Origin: Rhodovarius crocodyli
Lineage (GTDB): Bacteria; Pseudomonadota; Alphaproteobacteria; Acetobacterales; Acetobacteraceae
DNA: 64,000 nt
Assembly (NCBI RefSeq): GCF_004005855.1
Contig: NZ_SACL01000001.1
Location: forward strand, 1-64,000
Direction: 5' to 3'
The first letter of the stretch is position 1; each line of letters starts with the position of its first letter. The notes below the pieces were generated by a model, which was not told where the DNA came from, searched no databases, and saw nothing but the letters and a program-made list of their open reading frames with translations. The position numbers were made by a program, and so were the translations under genes. Of the stretch, positions 1 to 9,213 are shown piece after piece.

Positions 1-439
1 CATCAGACAAACCAACACCAACAGCCGCAAAGCCGCCAGCGCCAGCCTCTCATCCAGCCCATCCAAGAACATCAGCGCTATCAAAAACGCAGACTTCTCA
101 AAACAGATACAGTTTTAAATCAACAACATCCCAGAAACCTCAGCCAGGGATAAATCCCCAACCCGAGCACCCCTTCCGGAGTTCCAGGATTTTCCGCCCC
201 TCAGGCAGGCCGTGGAAGATACAGAACTCAGCGCCCCGTGTCAACCACCTCAGCTGCCCTCGCTGCGGTGAACGGGCTTTTACGGGGATGGGCCGAACCC
301 CGCAACCCCACCCCGGGAAGAATCTCACCTCCAAACCGAAGTTTTTCTGCAACCTTTCAAAAACTCCCGGTTTTCCGCCGTGGACGCCCCGCCCCGCCCA
401 TGCTGCCATGCCGCCCGACACCCAGACAGGATCGGCATC
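1..439. other. Intergenic region with no supported gene
   Basis: No convincing gene is seen in this stretch. Bases 1-130 are noticeably more AT-rich than the rest of the window and may hold promoters. On the minus strand an ATG at position 72 opens a 24-codon hydrophobic reading frame that leaves the window. It has no Shine-Dalgarno sequence, so I do not call it. The right-hand part is the leader of the ABC binding protein that starts at 440, with only a weak purine-rich stretch in front of its ATG. Confidence 0.5.
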
Positions 440-2011
440 ATGCAGCGACGGCAACTTCTCATGGCCTCCGGGGCCGCGTTTTCCGCACCCGGCATCGCCA
501 GCGCCCAGGCCAATCGCACCCTGAAGTTCATCCCCCAGGCCGATCTCTCCACCCTCGATCCGCACTGGAACACCGCCTACGTCACCCGCAACCACGGGTT
601 CATGGTGTTCGACACGCTCTACGGCACCGATGCCGAGTACAACCCGCGCCCCCAGATGGTTGCCGGCCATACGGTCGAGGATGACGGCAAGCGCTGGACC
701 CTGACCCTGCGCGAAGGCCTGCTATGGCATGACGGCGAGAAGGTGCTGGCCAAGGACTGCGTGGCCTCCATCCGCCGCTGGGCCAGCCGCGACGGTTTCG
801 GCGGCACGCTGATGTCCGCGGTGGATGAGCTCTCGGCCGCCGACGACCGCCGCATCGTCTTCCGCCTCAAGCGCCCCTTCCCCATGCTGCCCAACGCGCT
901 GGGCAAGTTCGGCGTCTATATGCCCGCCATGATGCCCGAGCGCCTGGCCATGACCCCCGCCACCACCCAGGTGACGGAGATGGTGGGCTCCGGCCCCTTC
1001 CGCTTTGTGGCCAGTGAGCGTGTTTCCGGCGCGCGCGCCATCTATGCCCGCAATGAGCGCTATGTCCCCGCCGAGGGCACGCCCAGCGGCACCGCCGGCG
1101 CGAAGGTGGTGCATCTGGACCGCGTTGAGTGGCTGACCACCCCCGATCCCTCCACCGCCGCCAATGCCCTGCAGGCCGGCGAGGTCGATTGGTGGGACTT
1201 CGCCACCCCGGATCTGCTGCCCCTGCTGCGCCGGAACCGCAACCTGACCGTGGCCGTGCTGGACCGTGCCGGCTACATGGCCAGCTTCCGCATGAACCAC
1301 CTGCATGCGCCCTTCGATAAGCCCGCCGTGCGCCGGGCCGTGCTGCGGGCCATCAACCAGCAGGATTCCATGATCGCGGGTGCCGGCAGCGATCCGGCCA
1401 TGTGGCGCGTCCCCTGCGGCGTCTTCACCCCGGGCAGCCCGCTGGCCAGCGATGCCGGCTTCGACGGCATGACCGCCGACATCGAGGCCGCCAAGCGGGA
1501 ACTGGCCGCCGCCGGCTACAACAACGAACCGGTGGTGTTCATCGTACCCACCGACCTGCCCCATGTCAGCGCCATGAGCGAGGTCACGGCCGACACGCTG
1601 AAGAAGATCGGCCTGAACGTGGACTATCGCGCCATGGACTGGGGCACGGTGCTGAGCCGGCGCGGCAGCAAGGCATCTCCCGCCCAGGGTGGCTGGAGCT
1701 GCTTCTGCACCTTCAGCGCCGGCGCCGACAACGCCACCCCCGCGGCCAATACGCTGCTGCGCGCCACCGGCCAGGGCGGCTGGTTCGGCTGGCCGGAGGA
1801 CACGGTGCTGGAAGGCATGCGGGACCGCTGGTTCGATGCGCCCGACCTGGCCGCCCAGCAGGACATCGCCCGCCAGATGCAGCGCCAGGCCTTCCAGTCG
1901 GTGCCGTTCATCCCGCTCGGCCAGTATTTCCAGGCGACCGCCTACCGGAACAGCCTCAGCGGGCTGATCCCGAACTTCGCGACGTTCTGGAACCTCAGGA
2001 AGGGGGCGTAA
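440..2011 (+). CDS. ABC transporter substrate-binding protein, family 5 (peptide type)
   Basis: Predicted periplasmic solute-binding protein of the DppA/OppA (SBP_bac_5) family, 523 aa, which would deliver peptides, opines or similar solutes to an ABC importer. The start at 440 puts an RRQLLM n-region, a hydrophobic core and an ASA-QA cleavage site at the N-terminus, a Sec or Tat-like signal peptide. A longer frame from 380 would bury this signal behind 20 proline- and arginine-rich residues. The mature part has the usual family features: LDPHWNT near the N-terminus, LREGLLWHDGE, and a C-terminal half ending in VPFIPLGQY. No permease or ATPase genes adjoin it. The complete importer at 13.1-18.4 kb has its own binding protein, so this one is an orphan. 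The substrate cannot be read from sequence. Confidence 0.9.
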   Translation: MQRRQLLMASGAAFSAPGIASAQANRTLKFIPQADLSTLDPHWNTAYVTRNHGFMVFDTLYGTDAEYNPRPQMVAGHTVEDDGKRWTLTLREGLLWHDGEKVLAKDCVASIRRWASRDGFGGTLMSAVDELSAADDRRIVFRLKRPFPMLPNALGKFGVYMPAMMPERLAMTPATTQVTEMVGSGPFRFVASERVSGARAIYARNERYVPAEGTPSGTAGAKVVHLDRVEWLTTPDPSTAANALQAGEVDWWDFATPDLLPLLRRNRNLTVAVLDRAGYMASFRMNHLHAPFDKPAVRRAVLRAINQQDSMIAGAGSDPAMWRVPCGVFTPGSPLASDAGFDGMTADIEAAKRELAAAGYNNEPVVFIVPTDLPHVSAMSEVTADTLKKIGLNVDYRAMDWGTVLSRRGSKASPAQGGWSCFCTFSAGADNATPAANTLLRATGQGGWFGWPEDTVLEGMRDRWFDAPDLAAQQDIARQMQRQAFQSVPFIPLGQYFQATAYRNSLSGLIPNFATFWNLRKGA

Positions 2012-2020
2012 GCCCCCCTT
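2000..2020. terminator. Hairpin between convergent genes
   Basis: A G5-C / G-C6 inverted repeat with a four-base loop overlaps the TAA of the binding-protein gene and sits just before the stop of the convergent cellulase gene. There is no T-tract on either side, so it may be a weak bidirectional terminator or only a stable stem. Confidence 0.3.
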
Positions 2021-2023
2021 CCC

Positions 2024-5000
2024 TCACATCCCCCAGCCGAAATCGGTCAAGGCCAGCCCGGCCTTGGCCACCCCGGCGAGCGTCACGTCGCCACCCGCGT
2101 AATGCAGGGTGGTGTCGCCCCCGGCCTCGGTGGCGCCCGCCAGCATCGCCTGCACCTCGGCCTCGGTCAGCGACTGGAAGAACAGCCCGTCATTGCCCGA
2201 GACCCAGCCCTCGACCCGGTCATGGCCGGTCTGGGCGCCGAAGATGAACAGGTCATGCCCGCCGCCCGACACGAACAGGTCGTTCTGCGCGGAGGCGGTG
2301 AACACGTCGTTCCCCACCCCGCCGACCGCGACCAGCCCCTTGCCCGCCAGCGCCGAGCCATCCAGCGTCAGGCTGGTGCCGCCTGCGGCCGAAAGGGTCA
2401 CATCACCCTTGAAGGCCGCCGCCGCGTTGCCGCCCAGCGCCAGCGTGACGCGCCCGCTGGTCGCGGCATCTGCCCCGCCCACGAACACCACCTGGTCCAT
2501 GTTGGCGATATGGGCGAAGCCGCTGTCGGCCAGGCTGCCGAAGCCGCCCACCGCCGCCAGGTCATAGCCGGTGCCGCCATCCACCAGCGCGGCACCCGTG
2601 AAATCGGACAGCCCCGCGAACTGGAAGCCGTCATTGCCCGCGCCGCCGCGCACCGTGTCGCCCGCGCCGACGCCCCGGAACAGGTCCGCGCCGGTGCTGC
2701 CCGTGATCGTGTCGGCACCCGTGGTCATGTACACGTCCAGCACGCCCGTGGTCATGGCATGGGCATCGATCGACAGGGCGGTCGCACCGGGGCCGGTCAC
2801 GGTCACCCGCCCGCCGAAGCCCGTGCCCGCCAGGTCACCCAGGGTCGCGGACTGCACGCCGCCGCCGGCCAGCTGCAGGTGCTCCATGTTCGTCACATGG
2901 GCGAAGGCGCTGTCGGTGACGGCGTTGCCGCCCTCGATCTTCAGCGTGTCGAAGCCGGTGCCGCCATCGACCAGCGCGGCCTCGGCCAGCCTGGCGGCGG
3001 TCGCGAAGACGATGCTGTCCTGGCCCGCGCCGCCCTTCAGCGTATCGGCGCCGCCCTGGCCGATCAGCCAGTCGTCGCCCTGACCGCCGATCAGCGTGTC
3101 GGCCCCCGCCGTGCCATAGAGAACCACCGCGCCATAAGGCACCGCCGAGGCATCGAAATGCACGCTGGCCGCATTGGGGGCCACGACGATCAGCTGACCG
3201 TTGGAAGCACCCACCGCCTGCAGGCCGAAGCTGGCCGTCACGCTGCCCGTGGTGTCGAACTGCAGGTATTCGATGTTGGACTTGCCGGCGAAGGCATTGG
3301 CCGAGAGCGTCGTCACATCGGCGCCCAGCTCGATCACATCCGTGCCCGCGCCGCCGTCCACCTGGGCGGCGGCCATGCCGGCCGCGGTGCCGAAGATGAT
3401 GCGGTCACTGCCCGCGCCGCCCTGGAACAGGGTGCTGCCGTCGCCAGCCACCACGATGTCGTCGCCCGCCCCGCCGAACACCACCAGGTCATGCGTGCCC
3501 GTCACCCGCAGGGAGGCATCGCTGCCCAGCGCCGTGCCGTCCACGCCCAGCAGCTGCGCATTCGGGGCCGAGACATGGATGGCCTTGCCGGTGAAGGCCG
3601 AGGCATCGGCCGCGCTGAAGCTGGCCGAGAGCTGCGGCGCGGTGGCCGTGAGCGTCACCGTGGTCAGATGCGCGAGGTGATCCAGGGAGCCCGCCCCCAG
3701 ATTGTCGCCCGTCAGCTCGATATGCGTCACGGATGACGCGATGCTGCCCAGCGCCAGCTCCGCGCTGGTCGCGAAGCTCGCGGTGTCCCCGCCCGTGGGG
3801 GGCGTCACGCTGCCGCCGCCCGTGATCAGGCCGAACATGATCGGCTTCACCGCATTCACCTTGTTCAGGTTGGGCGTCAGCCAGTCATCCTGCAGCACGC
3901 CGCCGGTGTCGCCGCTGTTGGGGTTCCAGGCCCACCAGGCCCAGGACATGGGCAGCTTGCCGGCGGAGATGTCCTTCACCCCGTCCAGGTTGAAGTCGCC
4001 GCCCAGATACTTGGTGATGGCCGAAAGCCAGCCGGCATCCAGGGGGTCCACCAGCTTGGTGCCCCATTCGCCCAGCAGGATGGGGGCGATGTTCTGCTCG
4101 TAGATGTAGCCCCAATTGGCGCGGAAGATGTCGTCCAGGTTGTTGGGGTAGTTCGGGTCCTGGAACCACGTCTGGGGAAAGACGCTGTTCGGATAGTCAT
4201 GCGGCGAATAGACGAGCTGGTTGGCCACGTTCAGCACCACCGGGTGCTGCGCCACGCCCTGCAGGTTGCCGCCCCACCAGTAGTTGTTGCCCTGGTAGCT
4301 CTCCACGCCCTCGACGATGATCAGCCAGTTGGGGTTCGCGGCCAGCACGGCATTGCCGATGCGCTGCGCCGCCAGCTGCCAGTCGGTCGCGGCATCGCCC
4401 GTGCCCCAGCTGGCGTTGTGCGGCTCATTGTGCAGATCGGCGCCGATGACGGTGGTGTTGCCGGCATAGCGGTTGGCCAGCATCACCCAGTTCTCGATCA
4501 TCTTCGATTCCGGATAGGTGCCGGTATACCACAGCCCGTTGCCGTTCGGCCCGGCGCCCGCGTCGCTGCGGTGGTGATCGAAGAAGATCTTGAGCCCGAC
4601 CTGGCCCGCATATTCCACGATCTTGTCGTAGACCTGCAGCACCGTCAGGCCCTGGAGGTCCGGGTTCAGGCTGAAGTCGATGCCGTTCGGCACCTTGCCG
4701 GGCTCCAGCGCCTCGTCGCTGTAAGGCAGGCGGATGGTGTTGAAGCCGAGCTCCACCATCTGGTCCAGCATGTCCTTGTAGCCGCGCGACCAGAGACCGT
4801 GCGGGACATAGGTGGTGCTCTCGCCCCCGAACCAGCTGGTGGCGTTGATCTGCACGGGCGTGCCGTCCGCGGTGACGATCTGGTTGCCGTCCGTGTGCAG
4901 ATAGCCGCTGCTGGAGACCGGGTCGCTGATGGTCGCCGTGGCCGAGAGGCTGGGCGGCGTGGCGCCGGCCGCATGGGTCAGGTTCAGCGCGAAGGTCTCG

Positions 5001-5908
5001 CTGCCCTCGGCGATGCCGTCGCCCGCGACCTGAACGGTCACGGTCTTGCTCGTCTCACCCGGGTTGAACACCAGCGTGCCGGAGACGGCGGTGTAGTCGC
5101 TGCCGGCATGGGCGGTGCCGTCGGCGGTGGCATAGGCGACCTGCACCACCTCGGTGGAGGCATGGGAGAGGGTGATGGTGAAGGTGGCGCCCTTGGTGCC
5201 GCTCGCGGGCTCCGTCACCGCGATGTCGGAGATGCCGAGTTCCGGCGCGCCCACGGGCACCACCGTATCGGTGATGGTCACCACCCCGGTGCCGTCCGTG
5301 ATGGTGGCGCCGCTGGGGCTGGAGAGGGTGACGTTCAGCGTCTCCGTCCCCTCGGCCAGCGTGTCGGCCTTCACGGGGATGGTGATGGTCTTGCTGGTCT
5401 CGCCGGCGGCGAAGGTCAACGTGCCGGAGGTCGCGGTGTAGTCGGAACCCGCCGTGGCGGTGCCGCCGCCGGTCGCATAGTTCACGGAGACGGTGCCGGT
5501 GGCAGCGGCGCTGAGGGTGACGGTCAGGGTGGCGTTGGCGGTGCCCGAGACGGGCTCCGCGATCGTCATGTCGGAAATGGTGAGGCCGGGGATGATGCCA
5601 CCACCGGTCGAGCCGCTGCCCGTGCCGGTGTGCAGGCCGGTCAGCTGGCTGAAGCTGCCGCCCGCCTGGAAGCCGAAGCCCGTGGAACTGCCCGCCGCGA
5701 TGGTGCCGTTATAGTCGAGGTTGCCCAGCACATAGTGGGTGCCGACGCGGCTGATGATGCGGGCGTTCCACACATTGGTCAGCTCGAAGGGCGCGTCGAA
5801 CTCGACCGTCCAGCCGTTGCTGGCGCTTCCGGTTGCAGTGACGGTGAGATCCGCCACGAAACCACCATCCCAGTTGCTACGCAGCGTTGCATTGACAGTT
5901 TCGACCAT
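2024..5908 (-). CDS. Secreted multidomain GH5 cellulase (CBM2, 2x Calx-beta, GH5, RTX-like tail)
   Basis: Predicted extracellular endo-beta-1,4-glucanase, 1294 aa. Residues 1-95 look like a family 2 cellulose-binding module (SNWDGGF, GWTVEF, WNA). Two Calx-beta domains follow (about 105-215 and 218-330; each has AGSDYTA and GETSKT). The GH5 domain spans about 335-695, with the acid/base Glu495 in LHNEPH and the nucleophile Glu614 in LLGEWG. The rest (about 700-1294) has left-handed beta repeats with degenerate RTX nonapeptides (GGAGDD, GGQGDDWLIG, GGAGND) and an acidic/hydrophobic C-terminus. There is no N-terminal signal peptide, so type I secretion through the C-terminus is expected. No HlyB/HlyD/TolC genes are in the window. 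The ATG follows a GGGGGAT stretch. It is transcribed away from an AT-rich leader (5940-6040) and is convergent with the binding protein. Confidence 0.9.
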   Translation of the reverse strand: MVETVNATLRSNWDGGFVADLTVTATGSASNGWTVEFDAPFELTNVWNARIISRVGTHYVLGNLDYNGTIAAGSSTGFGFQAGGSFSQLTGLHTGTGSGSTGGGIIPGLTISDMTIAEPVSGTANATLTVTLSAAATGTVSVNYATGGGTATAGSDYTATSGTLTFAAGETSKTITIPVKADTLAEGTETLNVTLSSPSGATITDGTGVVTITDTVVPVGAPELGISDIAVTEPASGTKGATFTITLSHASTEVVQVAYATADGTAHAGSDYTAVSGTLVFNPGETSKTVTVQVAGDGIAEGSETFALNLTHAAGATPPSLSATATISDPVSSSGYLHTDGNQIVTADGTPVQINATSWFGGESTTYVPHGLWSRGYKDMLDQMVELGFNTIRLPYSDEALEPGKVPNGIDFSLNPDLQGLTVLQVYDKIVEYAGQVGLKIFFDHHRSDAGAGPNGNGLWYTGTYPESKMIENWVMLANRYAGNTTVIGADLHNEPHNASWGTGDAATDWQLAAQRIGNAVLAANPNWLIIVEGVESYQGNNYWWGGNLQGVAQHPVVLNVANQLVYSPHDYPNSVFPQTWFQDPNYPNNLDDIFRANWGYIYEQNIAPILLGEWGTKLVDPLDAGWLSAITKYLGGDFNLDGVKDISAGKLPMSWAWWAWNPNSGDTGGVLQDDWLTPNLNKVNAVKPIMFGLITGGGSVTPPTGGDTASFATSAELALGSIASSVTHIELTGDNLGAGSLDHLAHLTTVTLTATAPQLSASFSAADASAFTGKAIHVSAPNAQLLGVDGTALGSDASLRVTGTHDLVVFGGAGDDIVVAGDGSTLFQGGAGSDRIIFGTAAGMAAAQVDGGAGTDVIELGADVTTLSANAFAGKSNIEYLQFDTTGSVTASFGLQAVGASNGQLIVVAPNAASVHFDASAVPYGAVVLYGTAGADTLIGGQGDDWLIGQGGADTLKGGAGQDSIVFATAARLAEAALVDGGTGFDTLKIEGGNAVTDSAFAHVTNMEHLQLAGGGVQSATLGDLAGTGFGGRVTVTGPGATALSIDAHAMTTGVLDVYMTTGADTITGSTGADLFRGVGAGDTVRGGAGNDGFQFAGLSDFTGAALVDGGTGYDLAAVGGFGSLADSGFAHIANMDQVVFVGGADAATSGRVTLALGGNAAAAFKGDVTLSAAGGTSLTLDGSALAGKGLVAVGGVGNDVFTASAQNDLFVSGGGHDLFIFGAQTGHDRVEGWVSGNDGLFFQSLTEAEVQAMLAGATEAGGDTTLHYAGGDVTLAGVAKAGLALTDFGWGM

Positions 5909-6069
5909 GACCCGATCCCCCAGCGGAACAACCGCTCTCCGGGGGGAAACATATGCGAGGGATGGCCATTAGATAGTTGATATTCAGCCACTTAGCCAAA
6001 TCTTTACCTTGGTCTGATCCCGACACAAACAACGACACAAGGCGACGCCACTCAACCCATGGGTGTATT

Positions 6070-6093
6070 CCTGAGACGCTTGCAGGCGTCAGG
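6070..6093 (-). terminator. Possible hairpin at the trpF stop
   Basis: CCTGACGC and GCGTCTCAGG form an imperfect stem (one bulged base) over a short loop. It overlaps the stop codon of trpF on the minus strand. It is followed by AATAC and no T-run, so termination here is only a possibility. Confidence 0.3.
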
Positions 6094-6733
6094 ATTCGTC
6101 GGTCTGTCGCGCGGCCGTGACGAATTCGCGAATTCGCGAGAGAGACTTCACGCCACGCGACTCCTCGACGCCCGACGAGACATCGACACCCGGCGCGCCG
6201 CTGACCTGTATCGCCTTCGATACGTTCGCGGGCGTCAGCCCCCCGGCCAGCAGCCAGGGGCGCGGGATGGCGCGCCCCGCCAGCAGCGCCCATTCGAAGG
6301 GATGCGCATTGCCGCCCGGCAGCGCCGCGCCCGGCGCGGGTTTCGCATCCAGCAGGAAGCGGTCCACCACCGGGGCATAGGCATCCAGCTGGGCGAAATC
6401 CTCGGCGGTGCCGATGCCGATCGCCTTCATCACCGGCAGGCCGAAGCGGGCCCGGATGGCGGCGCAGCGTTCGGGTGATTCGGTGCCGTGCAGCTGCAGC
6501 ATGTCCAGCGGCGCGGCGGCCAGCGTGGCGTCCAGCAGCGCGTCATCCGCATCGACGAACAGGCCCACGCGGCGCGGCCCCGCCGGGGCGGCGGCGCACA
6601 GGGCACCGGCCTGTTCGGGCGTGACCGCGCGCGGCGAGGGCGGGAAGAACACGAAGCCCACATGATCCACGGCCAGCTCGGCGCAGAGCGCCAGGCTCTC
6701 AACCGTGCTCAGGCCGCAGATCTTGATCTCCAT
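6089..6733 (-). CDS. trpF: N-(5'-phosphoribosyl)anthranilate isomerase
   Basis: Third step of tryptophan synthesis: Amadori rearrangement of phosphoribosylanthranilate to CdRP, in the cytoplasm. The protein is 214 aa, normal for a monofunctional TrpF. It has the N-terminal KICGL with the catalytic Cys (residue 6), VGFVFFPPSPR, LQLHG, and the C-terminal phosphate-binding part LLAGGL and GVDVSSGVE. The ATG overlaps the pyrF stop as TGATG, so the two are probably translationally coupled. A longer frame upstream to 6973 lies inside pyrF and is not used. trpB and trpA, the usual alphaproteobacterial neighbours, do not follow; the cellulase does. Confidence 0.95.
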   Translation of the reverse strand: MEIKICGLSTVESLALCAELAVDHVGFVFFPPSPRAVTPEQAGALCAAAPAGPRRVGLFVDADDALLDATLAAAPLDMLQLHGTESPERCAAIRARFGLPVMKAIGIGTAEDFAQLDAYAPVVDRFLLDAKPAPGAALPGGNAHPFEWALLAGRAIPRPWLLAGGLTPANVSKAIQVSGAPGVDVSSGVEESRGVKSLSRIREFVTAARQTDES

Positions 6734-7455
6734 CAGCCGATGCCGGCGGCAATGGACGCTGCGATTCCTTGGGCGGCGGCGACCATGTCGGGCGCGCGGG
6801 TGATGGGGCGGCCCACCACGATCCAGTCGGCGCCGGCCGCGATGGCCTCGGCCGGGGTGGCGGTGCGGGCCTGATCGCCGGCCTCGCTGCCCGGCGGGCG
6901 GACGCCGGGCACCACCAGGGCGGGGGCGGCGCCGAAGGCATCGCGGATGCGCGAGACTTCCTGCGGGGAACACACCAGCCCGTCGGCACCGGCATCCAGT
7001 GCCAGCCGTGCCAGCCGCAGCACCTGCTGCACCGGCCCGCCGGACACGCCGGTGGAGGCCAGGGTCTCGGTATCGATGCTGGTCAGCACCGTGACGGCCA
7101 GGATGATGGGACGGTCCTCGCCGGCTTCCTCGGCCGCGCGGCGGGCGGCGGCGACCATGGCGGCGCCCCCGGCGGCGTGGATGGTCAGCATGGCCGGGCG
7201 GATCGGCAGCAGGGCACGCACGGCGGAGCCCACCGTGTTCGGGATGTCGTGCAGCTTCAGGTCCAGAAAGACCGGGGCATGGGCCGCCACCTGCCGCATC
7301 GCGGCCGGCCCGCCGGCGCCGAACAGCTCGAGGCCCACCTTCACCGGGCCGGTATGCGGGGCCAGGGCGGCGGCGATCTCGGCGGCGCGCGCCGGGTCAG
7401 GCACGTCGATGGCCGGGATGATGCGGGCGGCGGCGGAGTTCGGGCGGGCGAGCAT
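6733..7455 (-). CDS. pyrF: Orotidine 5'-phosphate decarboxylase
   Basis: Last step of de novo UMP synthesis: decarboxylates OMP to UMP. It is 240 aa, a TIM barrel of the bacterial group I size. The catalytic array is visible as LDLKLHDIPNT (Asp65, Lys67, Asp70), preceded by KVGLELF. The C-terminal phosphate loop is IVVGRPIT. It starts at an ATG after a 40-bp gap from the desaturase-like gene and overlaps trpF by one base at its stop. The pyrF-trpF pairing is seen in several alphaproteobacteria. Confidence 0.95.
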   Translation of the reverse strand: MLARPNSAAARIIPAIDVPDPARAAEIAAALAPHTGPVKVGLELFGAGGPAAMRQVAAHAPVFLDLKLHDIPNTVGSAVRALLPIRPAMLTIHAAGGAAMVAAARRAAEEAGEDRPIILAVTVLTSIDTETLASTGVSGGPVQQVLRLARLALDAGADGLVCSPQEVSRIRDAFGAAPALVVPGVRPPGSEAGDQARTATPAEAIAAGADWIVVGRPITRAPDMVAAAQGIAASIAAGIG

Positions 7456-7495
7456 GAGGGCTGTCTACAATAAAGCCGCGCCCGATCCGAGGGGG

Positions 7496-8476
7496 TCAGT
7501 CGCCTTCCGGCACGCGGGCGGGCAGGTTGCGCCGCCGCCCCAGCAGCGCCAGCACCACCTGCCGCACCCCTTCCCACTGCTGCCGCAGCCAGCCGCCGGT
7601 CACATAGGCCTGCGGCGCCTCGGGATCACCGGTGGCGGGAAAGCGCTCGCGGTCGAAATTGGCGGTGCCGAACACCCAGTCCCACACCGGGAACAGCACG
7701 GCATAGTTCCGCCCCGTGGCCCCTGCCCCCAGCACCCCATGATGCAGCCGGTGGAAACGCGGGGAGACGAACAGCCTCTCGCCCAGCCGGCCGAAATGGA
7801 TGCGGGTGTTGGCGTGGGACAGGCTCTCGGCCACGCGCAGCACCGTCAGGATCACCGGGAACTGGCCGGGCGGCACGCCGATCAGCACCGCCAGCGCCCC
7901 CAGCCAGGCCGCCTGCAGCACATCGTCCAGGATGTGGTTGCGGTCGTCGGTCCAGAAGGACATGTGCTGCTGGGCATGGTGGATGGAATGCAGCGCCCAC
8001 CACCAGCCGAAAGTGTGCTGGAAGCGGTGGCGCCAATACTCGAAGAAGTCGATCACCACGATGTAGACCAGCATCGCCAGCCACGGGACATCGCGCAGGA
8101 CGGGGAAGAACTCCTCCAGATTCGGCGGAATCCAGCCGCTGTCGGCCATGGCGCCCGCCAGCCAGGCATCGGCCGAGAAGAAGATGACGAAGCCGATCAG
8201 CGGCAGCACGCCCAGGCGCGTCAGCAGCGTGTAGAGGATGTCGGTGCGGATGAAGCGGCGGTCCTGGTGCGGCTCCACCGGGCGCCAGGCCTCCAGCGGG
8301 CGGCAGATGGCATAGACCACGGCCACCTGCACCAGCCCGAACAGGAAGAAGCCGACCCAGGTGAAGGCGTCCTCCGCCCAGTCCATCAGGCCGAGCGAAT
8401 AGAGCGCGGGCTGGATCGCCGTCTCGAAGATCCAGGTGGCCAGCAGATCGTATTTATCCGAGAGCCATTCCCACAT
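7496..8476 (-). CDS. Sterol desaturase / fatty acid hydroxylase family protein
   Basis: Integral membrane di-iron oxygenase of the FA_hydroxylase superfamily, 326 aa. The three histidine clusters are present: HRFQH (150-154), HSIHH (163-167) and HRLHH near residue 240. Hydrophobic segments are at about 40-58, 85-101 and 132-146, plus one after residue 185. Members hydroxylate or desaturate lipids such as fatty acids, sterols, carotenoids or ornithine lipids; the substrate here is unknown. The ATG shares one base with the stop of the upstream deacetylase gene, and the beta-propeller gene overlaps that one in turn. The three therefore look like one transcription unit and may act in one envelope-lipid or glycan process (inference). 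Confidence 0.88.
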   Translation of the reverse strand: MWEWLSDKYDLLATWIFETAIQPALYSLGLMDWAEDAFTWVGFFLFGLVQVAVVYAICRPLEAWRPVEPHQDRRFIRTDILYTLLTRLGVLPLIGFVIFFSADAWLAGAMADSGWIPPNLEEFFPVLRDVPWLAMLVYIVVIDFFEYWRHRFQHTFGWWWALHSIHHAQQHMSFWTDDRNHILDDVLQAAWLGALAVLIGVPPGQFPVILTVLRVAESLSHANTRIHFGRLGERLFVSPRFHRLHHGVLGAGATGRNYAVLFPVWDWVFGTANFDRERFPATGDPEAPQAYVTGGWLRQQWEGVRQVVLALLGRRRNLPARVPEGD

Positions 8477-9213
8477 CAGGCGCCGCCCTCCGGCAGCAGG
8501 GCGAAGCGGTGGCCGCGCGCCAGAAGCCCGGCCATCAGCTCATCGAAGATACCCGCGAAGGGCTCGCGCCGGCTGCGCACGCCCCAATGCATGACCAGCA
8601 CCTCACCAGGGCGGATATTGGCCAGGTTCCGCCGCAGCAGGGCGGCGTTGGGGTGGGCGGCGCTGTCCAGCTCGTCGCCCAGGAAGCCGTGGGCGGTCCA
8701 GCCTTGGTGGCGCAGCCCGCAGGAAGCGGCCATCTGCCGGGCCTGGGCGGTCTGGATGCCGCCCGGCGCGCGCCACAGCGGCAGCACCCGGGCATTGGGA
8801 ACCAGGGTGCGCAGGGCTTCGATGGGCCGTGCCAGCTCGGCGCAGAGGCCGGCGGCATCCAGCACCTCCGCGCCCTCCCCGCCCCGGCGGGAGGCATAGC
8901 GAATGCGGCCGGGCCCGGCGTCGCTGATGTACCAGTGGCGCCAGGTGTGGCTGGCGAAGGCGTGGCCCTCGGCCGCACGGGCCCGCCAGAACGGCCCCCA
9001 GGAGGCATCGAGCGTGCGGTCGCCGCGAAAGGTGGGCTCCTGCGCCACGAACAGGGTGGCCGGGATGGCGCGGCAGCGCAGCACCTCGGCGATCTGCTCG
9101 GCCTCTCGCGACCAGCCGGTGTCGATGGTCAGGAACACCGGGGCCTGGGCGCGGGCGATGCGGGGCAGCGCCAGCCCCGCAGCCGCCAGCGGCAGGGCCC
9201 GGCGGGGGATCAA
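8476..9213 (-). CDS. Polysaccharide deacetylase-like (NodB fold) exported protein, TTG start
   Basis: Exported protein of 245 aa with a NodB-like fold. It begins with a probable signal peptide (IPRRALPLAAAG to ARA-Q). The start is TTG at 9213, overlapping the upstream TGA as TTGA, with GAGG seven bases before it; no in-frame ATG or GTG gives this signal peptide. Motif 1 reads LTIDTG (Asp31), where deacetylases have TFDDG, so the second, metal-binding Asp is Thr. Motif 2, SHTWRHW, keeps the two histidines four apart. Later motifs are LWRAPGG and VLVMHWG. The altered motif 1 means activity or metal use may differ from classical chitin or peptidoglycan deacetylases. It sits between the propeller and desaturase-like genes. 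Confidence 0.82.
   Translation of the reverse strand: MIPRRALPLAAAGLALPRIARAQAPVFLTIDTGWSREAEQIAEVLRCRAIPATLFVAQEPTFRGDRTLDASWGPFWRARAAEGHAFASHTWRHWYISDAGPGRIRYASRRGGEGAEVLDAAGLCAELARPIEALRTLVPNARVLPLWRAPGGIQTAQARQMAASCGLRHQGWTAHGFLGDELDSAAHPNAALLRRNLANIRPGEVLVMHWGVRSRREPFAGIFDELMAGLLARGHRFALLPEGGA

Noticed and set aside
1-72. A 24-codon hydrophobic minus-strand frame leaving the window
   Set aside because: No ribosome site and too short to judge; could be the start of a gene beyond the edge.
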